NCBI GenBank assembly: GCA_026545765.1
Contig: CM048843.1
Span: 19,527,646 to 19,591,645, forward strand
Direction of reading: 5' to 3'
From: Plantago major
Taxonomy: Eukaryota; Streptophyta; Magnoliopsida; Lamiales; Plantaginaceae
Length of the DNA: 64,000 bases
In this document: piece after piece, positions 24,001 through 35,176 of the stretch
Position numbering within the stretch: position 1 is the stretch's first letter
Layout of the letters: each line of letters opens with the position of its first letter
Position numbers and translations under genes: made by a program
Notes under the pieces: model-generated
Database searches by the model: none
The model's input: the letters and a program-made list of their open reading frames with translations, nothing else
Told to the model about the DNA's origin: nothing

Positions 24001-26018
24001 TGTCTATCAGCTGACTAAACATCTCCTAACAGAAGAACCCAAAACTAACATACTAAAAACTACCATAAGCAGGAAAACCATAAACCATATTTAGTCTCGA
24101 CAGTTAATCCATCTTTAAATAGAGTTAAAAAAAAAAAAATTAGCAGGAAAGGAAAAAACTCAAAGTTGAATATAAAAACCAATCAGAAGGGGCAACTGGA
24201 TACTTGAAAAGGCATTTGATCACCCTAGCATACTGAAGCAGAAGTTATGGAGTAGAATAATCACACCAGGTCACTCGTGAAAAGGAGAAAAGACTAGAAC
24301 ATGATAAGCGTCACCATTTCCAGGTTTCTGAAACTGAATGTTATCTCTCCCCCTCCCTATCCTGTTCTCCTTTTCAAAAACCATTTAAGTTATTTACTTC
24401 AGTTTTTAGCCTGAATAATATAATCATCGAAAGTAAGGAATCTAAGTCAGTTTGCAAATCCAACTACGTACTGGGAACCAGAAGCAACATGATAATATAA
24501 ATGGCCTTGACTGTGTCCATAAACTAAACCAAGTTTGTACTAACGTACCTGCTCAATGTTGTACCCAGGGCTGGGATCGTTAGACAGATTCAGAACCCTG
24601 GCAAATCTGTCCAAGCAATTTCCAACTGCAATATCTATGGTCTCCCCAAAAATGCGGTACCTTCCTTCGCTGTATGCTATAACTTGTGTGTTACCTCCAC
24701 TGACATACAGAACCACAGGATCATCAGCCCCAGTAACCACCCTTCCCATTTCAATATGTGCAACACAATGATTGACCCCGATAATTGGCTTCCTCCAAAG
24801 TTGTGATAGCACGCGTACCACCACAGCTGATACCTGCAATGCAGCACCTAAAGATTAATGATCATTTATCAGTGCAGTGGAGACAGACCATTGACTCAGA
24901 GCACTGAGGACGAATTCCAATGAACTAATCAATATCAGCAAGCATTCATCTGCACAAACCTGACTACAACAAACATATTGAATCAAAGCATCTAATGGAG
25001 TAATGGTTTAAATGGAATTGTAACAGACAGAAGCCCAATGTACAGAGACTTAAAGAAATGGCCCTGATGCTTACACAGCTCATACAATTTTTTGTGGCTA
25101 ATCAAAAATCAAAAATTCTTGTGGGAGATCATATTTAGCTATTTTAAAATTAAACTCAGTGATGTTGTTAAGAACAGCAGTGGTGTTCTCAAGCAAATCA
25201 CCTGTGCTGTTAGCAAACTGCATTTTTGTTTAAAAAAACCATCAGTGTTTTTATGTAAACACCCTAAGTTCACGGTTATAATATTGTCAAAAAATTGAGC
25301 TATATCTCCACAAAAAAGAAAAAATTTAACAGGTGAGTAGCAGACTAGCAATCATACTGGCAACAGAAGGAGAGAACTCACACTTCACTTTGCCTTCTTT
25401 CAACAACAATATCAGCCGTTCATACAGTTTATCACATACTTGACTCTTAATCGTATAAGCCTGTAGTGCACTAATTTTCTACCATAGCTAGTTTGTTGCA
25501 AGGACAGCTTAGTGGTAACCAATATTGGCAATTTGTAAGCGTACTAGTCAAGGGACTTATAGACACTGAGCCAACTCTTTAAACAATATGTGCAAAATTC
25601 ATTCTAGGTACACAAATTACAGATTAATCAAACAGGCAATTGTGCTTGAAAATCACAATCTGTAAATCAAATCATGGTGATGCAATCTGATACTAACACA
25701 GCATTGAGAGACAGAAAATGTGAGGGATAGTACCTGGAGTGGGGCCCCCATGCCAGGGCCTTTGGTATAGCAAAGGCAGTGAATATGAGCAGGAGTAATT
25801 TTAGCTTGTGTGAGGGCAGAAGTAACAAGAGGTAGGACATGTTGGAGGTGATGGTGAGCAGTTTCACGGGGTAGAAAACCATGTCCTGGTGGGGTTATGT
25901 AAGTGTGCCGTGGATTTGAGAGAATCTCACCGTCCAGAGTAACCACACCCACACCGATCTTGTTGGCGGAACCTTCAAACCCTAACGCTATCAAACCTTG
26001 TTTTTTAGCCGCCATCAC
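21016..26018 (-). CDS. KAE1: tRNA N6-threonylcarbamoyladenosine synthase subunit KAE1/OSGEP, four exons
   Basis: This is the catalytic subunit of the KEOPS/EKC complex, which adds threonylcarbamoyl to A37 of ANN-decoding tRNAs in cytosol and nucleus. Minus-strand exons: 26018-25734, 24833-24549, 21635-21480, 21348-21016. All junctions are GT-AG at phase 0, giving 352 residues, the usual length for plant KAE1. It carries the ASKHA-type start GFEGSANK, the metal-binding NHCVAH (H117, H121), [32 protein letters not shown] and [10 protein letters not shown]. No organelle-targeting peptide is present, separating it from the plastid/mitochondrial TsaD-like paralogue. Two start codons are adjacent (MMAAKK); either could be used. 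Intron 2 (24548-21636) is large and holds TE fragments. The gene converges with MLH3. Confidence 0.95.
21793..21888. repeat. Perfect 48 bp tandem duplication in KAE1 intron 2
   Basis: The 48 bp segment at 21793-21840 (starts TCTATACTGTG, ends CCCAAAT) is repeated without change at 21841-21888, so the duplication is recent. Confidence 0.95.
22281..22350. repeat. 35 bp tandem duplication in KAE1 intron 2
   Basis: The unit starting TAAGAGCTTTATCTGAGAAA occurs at 22281-22315 and again at 22316-22350 with three or so differences near the end of the unit. Confidence 0.85.
23684..23833 (-). mobile_element. 5'-truncated LINE/SINE-type insertion in KAE1 intron 2
   Basis: A 150 bp insert begins on the plus strand with a T-rich tract (a poly-A tail on the minus strand). 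It is flanked by an 18 bp direct repeat starting CATGTGATCTCC (23666-23683 and 23834-23851). A poly-A tail plus a long target duplication is the signature of L1-type target-primed reverse transcription. Confidence 0.85.
23893..24086 (-). mobile_element. Second 5'-truncated LINE/SINE-type insertion in KAE1 intron 2
   Basis: A 194 bp insert starts with a run of T on the plus strand (poly-A on the minus strand) and is flanked by a 19 bp direct repeat ATATTTAGTCTCGACAGTT (23874-23892 and 24087-24105). It has the same orientation as its neighbour 60 bp away, but an apparently different sequence and target. Confidence 0.87.
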
Positions 26019-27300
26019 TGGAATCTGAAATTGGAATGAAAGAAAGATCAGCGCTAGCTTCCTTTTATTTACTGTTCAGTTCTTCTAATATATGTTTTAA
26101 AAGCCGGAACCGGGAGTTAAGCCGGCCACCCGTGATTGAGCCGGTATGACATCAATATACACACACACTACGCAATGATTCATATTAAAAATCAAAATAT
26201 GCATTACAATAACTGAATGTAAGCATCAAAAGTTCAAAACCCATATATTACAAAATACAAACGACAATGCCAAATTGAAAAAAATCATCACATCACATGC
26301 TAAAAGGAGTTGAAAATATCTAAGCAGGATTTCAGAAATTTCATACACTCGTCAGTGCCAGCAACAATTATCTGTTTCTTTTTTTTTTACCAACATTATA
26401 CATTTATACTCGAGAAACTCAGTCAATTTCAGATTCTGCACATGGACAAAAACTCAGGCAGAAACTGAGAATCAATTTTATATACAAATATTATACATGC
26501 ATCTACTACACTCAGTCAGAAACTCAGAATCAATATCATGTACAAATTTGAATACAATTACATATACAAATCAGAATTCAACATTATACAAATCAGAAAT
26601 CAAAGACTCCTCTGGTCCATCCATTAAGAGCTTCCAAGTTCTTACTTTCTCTTCAATTAAGGAAATGTAATAAAGAATACTCCATCCCCTCCATACCGCT
26701 AATCTAGTCCAATATTACTTCTATAGTTGTCCCGTTAATCAAGTCTGGTTCAAAGTATATGCAATTATATTACTCCGTCCACATTTTGAGCCCACGTTGG
26801 TATTTTCCACTCAATTAATACATCAAACTCATTCTTAACCACATACTTTAGAAACGGAGGGAGTATATTGGTAAAGTTGCAAGTGGGGTGATAAAGAAAG
26901 ATTGAGATGCATAGACAATTCGAACCTGTTACTCAGCCGCTCGCGCCGCACCAGCCGTCTCTCAGTCGCGCCGTTTTCTGAGAAGACCGGAGAAAATGTT
27001 GATCAATGAAAAAAAAATGAGAGTTTGGAAGAGAAGTTACAGCAGAAAAACGGCTGAGTGTTTAATTGTCTAGGGTTTAATTGATCAGAAGATCGGAGAA
27101 GAAAACGAAGCAGAAGAGACAGAAAAAGAAAAGAAGAAACAAATGGGACTTTTGATCAATTTTCTAAATATTGGATATTTGGTCAACGGATTTTCAGCTT
27201 AAAGGATTTAAACGTAATTGTTTGACTAACGGGTACTCATATGTGAGAAGTGTATCTAACAGGTGTATATGTAATTGATCCTTATATAAAAACTAGACAA
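26019..27300. other. KAE1 upstream region and intergenic DNA
   Basis: The KAE1 promoter and 5' UTR should lie in the first few hundred bases. The rest is AT-rich. The segment 26380-26610 repeats short CAGAAACTCAGAATCAAT-like motifs. The segment 26900-27150 is a purine-rich, GC-richer patch with no open frame. No gene is supported. Confidence 0.4.
26773..26863. mobile_element. Short Stowaway-type MITE
   Basis: The ends CTCCGTCCACA and ACGGAGGGAG are inverted, and TA flanks both sides (26771-26772 and 26864-26865). It is 91 bp long, so probably internally deleted. Confidence 0.65.
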
Positions 27301-27302
27301 TC

Positions 27303-27446
27303 TAATCTAAATATATATAATACCTAATAATAAAAGTGGTGACCTATGTGAGCAGAGAGACATGCCACATAGGTAAAATATGATGTGGCATGTATCTTTG
27401 AATTTCATGGAGTTTCATTCACAAAATTAAAGCAAAAAGAAAATAG
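27303..27446. mobile_element. Possible Helitron-like 5' terminal segment
   Basis: TCTAAATATATATAATACC followed by AAAAGTGGTG and an ACATGCCACATAGG motif resembles the 5' ends of plant Helitrons. A related copy lies at about 44759-44820. I could not see the matching CTRR hairpin end. Confidence 0.35.
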
Positions 27447-28071
27447 TAATTTAGAAATGTAATATTTATTTTTGGTATATTAACTGCATATATAGTTTTA
27501 TTAAATCACATATAACTTTATTTGTATAACTCGAAAAAATATTTTAAACATATATTTGGATTCAGTGCGACAAGACGAATCCATAGACACCAGTCTTGAA
27601 TAACATTATTAATTAAATAAATTATTTATTATTTAAAATAAAATAGCAAAAATAAAATACTAATTTAGAGATGTACAATTTATTTTTAGCATGTCAACTG
27701 CATATTGTTTTATTAAATCATGTATAACTTTATGTGTAAAACTTGAAAATATATTTTGAACATATATTTGGATTCACCGCGACAAGACGAATCCATATAC
27801 ACTACTCTTGAATATCATTAAATTTAATAAACTATTTATTCATTAAAATAAAATAGCAAAAACAAAATACTAATTTAGAGGTGTACAATTTATTTTTAGT
27901 ATGTCAACTGCATATATAATTTTTATTAAGTCACATATAACTTTATGTGTAAAACTCGGATATATATTTTGAGCATATATTTGGATTCACCGCGACAAGA
28001 CGAATCCATATACACCACTCTTTAATATCATTATTAATTAAATAAATTATTTATTCATTAAAATAAAATAG
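27447..28071. repeat. About 210 bp AT-rich tandem repeat, three copies
   Basis: Units begin TAATTTAGA at 27447, 27661 and 27871 (periods 214, 210, about 201 bp). Each carries a conserved core GACAAGACGAATCCATA within an otherwise AT-rich unit. Related units occur at 43650-44190, on the far side of the nested retrotransposon. Confidence 0.85.
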
Positions 28072-28160
28072 TAATTTTGTAGCGCCCAGATTTTTTTTTT
28101 GGAACCGAACTTATACTTTTCATATCCAAAACAAGGTACGTACAAAAAAGCGACCCGAAA

Positions 28161-28654
28161 GTGGTCCAGCTGGAATCATAAAAACCATATAAGTAACAAA
28201 AATATGGGTTCAACCCATCATCAAATGTCCAACGTGGACTTTGAGTCGAGGGACTTGCCAAGATCTATATACAATCATGTCAACTATGTTATGTTTCACT
28301 TGATCATCATTCAGTTTCACTTGATCAGCGCCCAGATTTTTAATTAACAAACTATGAAAAATAGTATATTATGTAAAGAGTGGTCCAGCCGGAATCATAA
28401 AAACCATATAAGTAACAAAAATATGGTTCAACCTATCATCAAATGTCCGACATGGACTTTGAGTCGGGGGACTTGCCAAGATCTATATACAATCATGTCA
28501 ACTATGTTATGTTTCACTTGATTATCATTCAGTTTCACTTGTTCGGCGCCCAGATTTTTAATCAACAAACTATGAAAAATAGTATATTATGTAAACAGTG
28601 GTCCAGCCGGAATCATAAAAACCATATAGGTAACAAAAATATGGTTCAACCTAT
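28161..28654. repeat. 218-219 bp tandem repeat, left part of an interrupted array
   Basis: Units starting GTGGTCCAGC(C/T)GGAATC lie at 28161, 28380 and 28598. Each contains GGACTTTGAGTCG and CCAAGATCTATATACAATC. The third unit breaks at 28654, where the LTR retrotransposon starts, and resumes at 43433. Confidence 0.92.
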
Positions 28655-29732
28655 TGTAGACGCTCAGAGATCTACAATCGAATCAGGTTGATGAATTGGG
28701 GGCACCAACGACCTGCAAGGCAACAAGAACAAACCTAGAGGCGTGAGGTTCCAAGGTGACACCGGTGTGGTGCCGACCGAAGGGACTCCGACGCTCAAGT
28801 CAGTAAACTGGAAGAAGATGTAAGAATTGAAGGTGTTGTGGGATAAAACCTCAAACACCAACACTACTGCTACAAGTAACCTAATCTAAGATCCACCTCC
28901 AACTTGAAGTCCGAGAGAAGGCTTGTCCGAGCAAGAGTACCTGAAAGGACTAAGTGGGGTTAGAATGGGTTACCCGGATTGCCTAAGTCAATCCGGAAGG
29001 AGGCTTTACTCAAAGGAGAGATGAAAGCTCTCAATGCAATAGTAATGGGAAAGGTAATGAAATCAAGGATGTTTAGGACTTAGGAGACAACACAATTTCC
29101 TAGGGGATTTCCCTTACCTCCAGGTATTGGACCTTGTGTTATATTTATAGTTATCATATACTTATGAAGTAGCTCATAAGATGATGCCAAGTGTATGCCT
29201 CAGATTTGGACACCAATGCTACCTTTGGCCCATGGCCCATTAGTGAATAGTAATCCAATACTAATTAATGAAATTTGGGAGGGTAGTTTGGTCCTTTCCT
29301 CCGAGAAATCTTTTACGCACGTTGGGTCCGTGTAAGTCCCTCGGACAGACCCGCATGATTGGATGACTCTGCCTTGGGTAACTCAAGGTGTTCGGACCTT
29401 AGAGTTCCACGGAAGCATCTCAGTGGTTCTGTCAAATACGTTTGGTCTTCTTGATCTTGGACGTCGAGATTCTCTCGTCCGTCCGTTAGCATCTTAGGAC
29501 CGATAGCGGTACTTGGGAGGACCAGTAACCTTTTGTCGCTCGGAAGTCATCCATCTAGGTTGGACTTAATTTGAAATGGCGTCTTGACTTGTGAGTACTA
29601 GTTGACTGAGATGGTTTCCTTTAGACGGACCTCGAAGGTCGGACTAGCTTTGAATGGCTATCTTAGCCTTCATGCGCTCTAGGACACGCCTATGGCGCTT
29701 CTTAACGGATTGGACACATTTCAGATTCAACA
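28655..29732 (-). repeat. 3' LTR of the Tat-type element
   Basis: It begins TGTAGA and ends TTCAACA (TG...CA with inverted tips). Immediately right lies TATGTCCCCCGGTTCC, whose complement is a purine-rich G-run expected for the polypurine tract beside a 3' LTR. Length is 1078 bp. No second LTR was found, so the boundary rests on termini and tract. Confidence 0.75.
29141..29149 (-). promoter_or_regulatory. TATA box of the Tat LTR (minus strand)
   Basis: On the minus strand CTATAAATATAACACAAGG lies mid-LTR, in the right direction to drive an element transcript. It is a motif-based call. Confidence 0.45.
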
Positions 29733-30324
29733 TATGTCCCCCGGTTCCAAGTATCTTAGTAGAAGATAGTTGGTAACTATGAGGATCGATGTATACGTGG
29801 AGCGTGTCCAATCGTTAGTTAAAAGAAAAGGAAAAAAATCCTTTTTGTCGGGATCCATCGTCCGTGTCCTCAAGGATTCAATATATCTCTTTCCCCCCTT
29901 TTCCGTCTACAGTCCGAGTTATCACATAACTGGGACTGTAGATGGAAAAGGTATTTGTATCCGAGATATATGGGTCCGAGTACGGTTAGGATCTGACGAA
30001 GTCTTTCGAGGAAGATCAAGTAGGAGGTTATCCGTTGGGCCAAATTTGTGAAATGGTCCTGATGGACCTCTGAACAGTAAATCAACGGGGTCCAACGAGT
30101 TGCTTGTCCGGCCCATGGGGTAAGATCCCGAGGGGAACGATGCGACCGTTGGATTGGAAAGCCTCAACGGTTGAGATCAAGTGACGCGACTCCTCTGTCA
30201 GGCACTAAACGTAATGCGCTGTTAGCCATCTATTCGTGAATCGTCATGACCGTTGGATTTGAACAGATCAACGGTCGCGGTTTAAACCTAAGTGATGTGA
30301 CGCTTGGCCTTCCCACTTTGCCCC

Positions 30325-30333
30325 TATAAATAG
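30325..30333 (+). promoter_or_regulatory. TATA box for antisense ORF 1
   Basis: CCCCTATAAATAG on the plus strand lies between the LTR and antisense ORF 1. A purine-rich leader follows, then a consensus splice donor (GCAAGTAAGTACC, about 30519-30531). This suggests a 5' UTR intron before the ORF that opens at 31118. Confidence 0.6.
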
Positions 30334-31117
30334 TTAGGCGATCGGTCACTTTCACACTTTAGCTAAATTGAAACTCTGAGCAATCTTTAAGCAATTCAAA
30401 CAACGCAAGATCGATCCGAGCAACTGGGACTTGTAAGACTTTGGGCTATCCAGCTGAGATCTGTAACCTCGGAACATTATCCAAACTCGATCGTCCGTTG
30501 AACTTTCTGTTGAATATTAGCAAGTAAGTACCCTCATTTTTCGCTTTGTTAAAGTTGCTCAGATTCGCTATACGCCATTGCATGTCTAGTGTAGCTTCCT
30601 TTCGCTTCGTAATTGTGCTTGTCTTTAGTAATTGGTTCTTGCGATACCTTTGGTTGAGATGCTAGTTGATGTGTTTCTGCTGCATGCTTATAATATGCCA
30701 ATTTTCCTCACTGATGCCTTGTACTTTTATTTGGTACGTCCCGTCCGACACAACCCGTCTTGACAATGCATGCTTGCTTGATGATAAATTGGTATTGGTT
30801 GTGGTGTTCATCAGTAAATTGTTTCTTTTATTGCCATAAGGGCGATCGTGGTGCCACCGGCATGAAATGGCGGTGGTCTTGGGGCCCCTGTCCTTCTGTG
30901 TATAGAAAATCTTAGGGTTTAAACTTTTTCCCGGACCTCTGGACTTAATAAGACATATAAATGAACTCTGACAATAACAATCATCGTTTCGATCCGCTTC
31001 TTCGCCTAGGATGTCCGGAGCGATAGTCAAAACGTTCACGAGGTGCGGATTACCAGGATGGAGTAGATTCGACGGTGAATCATGGACGTGGCGTGTCCGT
31101 AGAAGACTATCTCGTGG

Positions 31118-33777
31118 ATGTCTTATCTTCCGAGATTCCGACGCCAGTACACGGAACCCATGAAATACCAATCCTCAACGGACGGGCCAGTGGTCGAAGA
31201 AGGTGTTAATGAGGCGAGAACGTTGGTCCGATCTCGGACTATAGACGGTGTGGGAGAGCCTATAGATCCGAATGAGCTTCAACTTAAACGGGCAGGCGAC
31301 AGCGGGCATGAGGCTGATGACGTGGAGATGTTCGAGGCCGGAGTGGAGGACCGTGTTGTGGTAGAGACAGGTCCGTCCAACCCTGGTACATCTGGGAGAC
31401 CTGATGGTGGTCAGGAGGAAGAAGGCGGAGAGGAAGAAGGTGAAGACGGGGAGGAAGAAGAGGAAGGTTCTCCCGATGTCCGTCCTCGGAGAGGTGTTGG
31501 TCGTTGGGTCAGATTGCACCAGAGTGCCGCTCAATCCAGCCTTCCGTTGGTTGAAGGTCGTGGTGCCAAGGCGGCAAGGATCAAATTTCCTCGTCCCGCA
31601 TCCGCAGTAGTGATAGCAGACGAGTTCGGAGAGCTAAATGCGGACGGGCTTCTTCCTACCTGTCCATCGAGGGTCCAGCCTGAGGAGATTCCGGAAATGA
31701 GGCGAAAATGGGAGATCCCTGAGTCTGTAGAAATAATGATCCCTGATCCCGGGCATGCATTCTATAACCCACCCGCTGGGTATATGGTCGTGCACAAGGT
31801 TGCCTTCTCCTGCGCATGGAAGATCCCCATTGCCACGGAACTGAAGAACATCCTCAACCATATTGGCATAGGTCCGAGTAAGGTTATCCCCAAGTCCCTG
31901 GGTAACCTTATTTGTTTTGTAATCTTTTGTAAGAAGAAGGGGCAAACAGTGAATTTTGAAAACTTCAGGCAGCTTTTCCATGTCTCTTTCAGTCGGGGGA
32001 ATCCCCTTTTTTACACTTTTATGAATAGGAAACCCTATAACTTCATCTCAGACTCCATCTCGTCGTTGGGGTCGAAATGGTGGGATAGGTACATTTTTGT
32101 ACGGATGGCTTTGAAGCGTGGATGTCCAGAGACAGGGAACAATGGGGCGCCCACAAAATTCCTTAGAGAGAGTATCACGATTGGCGTCCGCTCAAGAACG
32201 TTGCTCACAGGTGGCGGAGATCCACAAGAAGAATGATCCGCCTTACCTGCTCCACGGACTAATTTGTCACCATTGCCATATCTATGCGGACCGACCGATG
32301 CCGTGGAAGTCGGAGGAAAGATGATTCGAAGAAGTCTAACTTATGATTTGTGCGACTCGTGTTTTGAATGTCTCGTTATGAATTTTCTCATCTCCGATAT
32401 TCTGTTGTTTCTCTCGTTATTCGTCCGTGTTCAAATGTTTGCATTGCTATGTAGCTCATCGTTCGACTATATCATGTCGACCTTCGAAAAAAGAAGAGGC
32501 AGAGAGAGCAACAATCTCTGGAGGTCGCCGCTGGTCAGAGGACCAAGATTATCAATACATCCGCTGGTCTTCCTATGGGAGATCCCAAGAATGCGGCAGT
32601 GTTCGCCGCAGAGGAGGAGAGGCGGAACAAGGCGGGAGAAGATCCGCAAGCCCTCGGCGTGCCTGACAAGGGCAAAGCCCCTGTTACTCGGAGCGTTACT
32701 GCCTCTAGACCACCAACCGCTGTTGGATCCGGGCCTCAACAAGAAGTGTTTATGCGGGATGCCATAACGTCTGGGCGGAAGAGAAGAGCTCCCGCGGAGG
32801 CGTCCCAAGCAAACAAGAGGCAGCTGTCAGCGTTCTACCGATCGACTGTGCCGCTCTCGACAAGGAGTATGAGCGTGCCTGCGGACTTCCCGAGGTTGAG
32901 CGGGTCGGTGGCCTCAATGTACTATATCAGCAGGTTCGTGATCTTCTAATGGTTTTTTTCATTATGTCCTTATGACAAGCATACAACTTATGTTTATATG
33001 GATTCTTTGCAGCTTGGATGCTTCGTCCGAGCCATGCAGTGGAAAGCTAGTGAGTGGGCTACCATTGAGCACGAGTTGTTCAAGGCCATGGCCCGTTCCG
33101 TGGATGAGGCCGAAAAAGTGAAGCAGTTGGAGATGCAGCTGAAGGAGCACGAGGTGAAGTTCCATAAGCTGAAGACCAGCTGGGAGACAATCAAGGCGGA
33201 CTTGGATTGGCAGGAGGGTTTCACCCAGAAATCAATGAGAGCCTTCCGAGACATGAAGGATTTCTTGCTTGAAGACCTCCAATACTCTCGTCTTGAGGCG
33301 GGCTGAGATTTCATGAGGTCGGATTCTTTCAACTTCTTCATGGCAGACAAGTCCGACGAATCTCGGCTGAATGGGTTCTCCGCTGCAATCGGTCAACTAC
33401 AGTCCAAGGGGCTACTTCCTCAAGATTTCAATTGGAAGGAGGAAGGGTTAAACCCTTCTACGGATGCTAACGGCGTGGAAGTTCCCGTGGATGTTGTCTC
33501 AGACGATCGGTTGGCCGCTTGTGAGTTTGCGGAACTCGTCACTGAGGAAGGAGAATTGGAGATCAAGAACGGTGGACCCTTCCTTCCGAAGTGTGTCCCG
33601 GCTGCCCTGCAAAAAGTGTGCTTCCTCCCGTTCGAGAATTACCGGGCCTTCCTTAAGGACTGGTATTATATGCCTTCCCGGGTAGTTGGTCTTGCTGAGG
33701 ATTTCAACTTGTTCGAGCTCGTGGAGTCCCTTGTCGCCCAAGCCCGCCAACTCTTCCGCCGATCCGCCTCGAATTGA
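31118..33777 (+). pseudogene. Tat antisense ORF 1: putative gypsy-type transposon protein, broken
   Basis: It runs opposite to pol. The first block (31118-32236, 372 codons) has an acidic Glu/Gly-rich stretch (about residues 98-120) and then a domain with IPDPGHAFYNPPAGY and (L/I)NHIGIGPSKVIP motifs. This resembles the plant family named putative gypsy-type transposon (Pfam PF04195). Coding continues in other frames through 32575-32930, probably with introns. It then runs through 32998-33777, a coiled-coil-like C-terminal block rich in K/E/Q, interrupted by one in-frame TGA at 33304-33306. The native start may lie upstream in another exon. It is likely non-functional here. The role of these proteins in the element is unknown. 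Confidence 0.7.
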
Positions 33778-33817
33778 AGAAACAGGTCCGAGCCAGCTAA
33801 TCCTCAGTGAAGAATCC

Positions 33818-33835
33818 GGGGTATGCCCCGTGAAA
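33818..33835 (+). other. Conserved 3' hairpin motif after antisense ORF 1
   Basis: GGGGTATGCCCCGTGAAA lies 41 bp after the stop of antisense ORF 1. GGGG and CCCC can pair across TATG. The identical 18-mer follows antisense ORF 2. Confidence 0.7.
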
Positions 33836-34253
33836 CTTATGTAATGTCTGGAATCTGCATCTCTTTGTGGCACGGAGCGTTGCCTTGAACAATGCTGCTT
33901 TATTTTTTTAGCCGTACTAATTGTCTGTAAAACAATACTTCCCGTAATTTCGAGTTATTGCCTGCTTTCCGCTTTATTTGCCACCGTTCATCGTTCGTAT
34001 GCTTAACTATCATAAAACACATCTGTAAAGAACACGGATCGCAGTAGATGGCGTCCGACGTAGAAGTCAAAACCATCGTTTCACGAATTTTCGTACCGTC
34101 CATGATTGCTAAATTCAATCGACCTTTGGGATGCGTGATTCTTCTAGAAGGAAGGAAGGTGAAACAGTGAATTTGTCATTATTACTGCGTCCCATCAACT
34201 TCCAAGCCGTCGGATGAGTGACATGTGTTGAGATCGTACGGGTTTGTCACTAC

Positions 34254-34261
34254 TATAAATA
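34254..34261 (+). promoter_or_regulatory. TATA box for antisense ORF 2
   Basis: ACTATAAATAAG lies about 98 bp before the ATG at 34352, a normal plant core-promoter distance. Confidence 0.6.
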
Positions 34262-34351
34262 AGAAAGGGGTAAGTGCCCTTTTCTTAATGTTGTACTTTT
34301 TAACCCTTTCTCCTGATCAGATTTCCCTATCCTTCCAGAGAGTCCGTCCAA

Positions 34352-34651
34352 ATGTCCGCTGCAGCCAGAGAACTAAACCATCCCAGGTTTGATCGCTTCC
34401 TTCACTGGGTGGACTGTGCTTGCGGGGTCAAACATCCCCCATATTATCCCGGAAAGGGGACCGCGGATGACCCAATTATCCTCGACTTCGAAGGGGACCC
34501 TCCTCCGTGTCCGGGGATAGTTAGTGGGCTAGCCGCAGAAAGGGAGCGAATTGTGAGGATGATCCGCAGGAGGATCCGAATGCAGCAGCAGGCTCGTCGA
34601 GGCCGAGGTGGTGGCTCGGAGTCCCAAGGCTCGACTTCCGGAATCTGGTAA
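34352..34651 (+). CDS. Tat antisense ORF 2, small protein of 99 residues
   Basis: An intact ORF with its own TATA box, starting MSAAARELNHPRF. It has a Cys/His-containing stretch (DCACGVKHPPYYPG), an acidic middle, and a very basic Arg-rich C-terminus (residues 70-90) followed by Gly/Ser. No domain is recognised. It is antisense to the element's pol and lies between antisense ORF 1 and the integrase. It could be nucleic-acid binding by charge, but that is inference. Confidence 0.5.
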   Translation: MSAAARELNHPRFDRFLHWVDCACGVKHPPYYPGKGTADDPIILDFEGDPPPCPGIVSGLAAERERIVRMIRRRIRMQQQARRGRGGGSESQGSTSGIW

Positions 34652-34662
34652 AGGAACAAGGC

Positions 34663-34680
34663 GGGGTATGCCCCGTGAAA
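34663..34680 (+). other. Conserved 3' hairpin motif after antisense ORF 2
   Basis: This 18-mer GGGGTATGCCCCGTGAAA is identical to that at 33818-33835 and lies 12 bp after the stop codon. Confidence 0.7.
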
Positions 34681-34985
34681 GTATGTACTTATCCTTGGAC
34701 CTTTTTCAGATTGTACTTATGTTATGTAAATGTTCGGATAATTTTGTCTATAAAATTCGAACTATTTTTCCTCGGATGAGATCGCCATCTTTTTCTTGTG
34801 CAAGCTTCGTCAGATTATATTGACGCACATATCTTTGTAAAATGACCAAGAAACTCGGACGTGGTTGATGGGCTTGTTTAGGCTTGATTGGATAAACCCA
34901 TCTGGCCCAACACTGTTCAACCCAAATGAATAGTTTAAGCCCATTGTCAACGTCGAAGTTACGACGGGCCTATTATCGTTACTTC

Positions 34986-34993
34986 TATAAATA
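34986..34993 (+). promoter_or_regulatory. Third plus-strand TATA box in the Tat 3' region
   Basis: CTTCTATAAATACTCC has the same style as the two TATA boxes upstream, but no clear ORF follows. An inverted repeat (CCACTCTCAAG 35104-35114 with CTTGAGAGTGG 35132-35142) lies about 110 bp downstream. Confidence 0.45.
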
Positions 34994-35176
34994 CTCCGGA
35001 TCCCTCTTAGCCTTGGTCGTGCAAATCCAACTTCCAATTTCCATATCTATTCAATAGCAAGAAGATGATTTCTTGAATAGTTTCCCCCCCTCTTGACTCC
35101 CGTCCACTCTCAAGTCGGCGTTCATCCTGAGCTTGAGAGTGGCGTGGGTCTAGAGGGGAAAATTGTTGAAGATCAG

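Noticed and set aside
31175-31981. Minus-strand ORFs opposite Tat antisense ORF 1
   Set aside because: They have no motif similarity to pol or gag; the plus-strand frame carries the recognisable domain.
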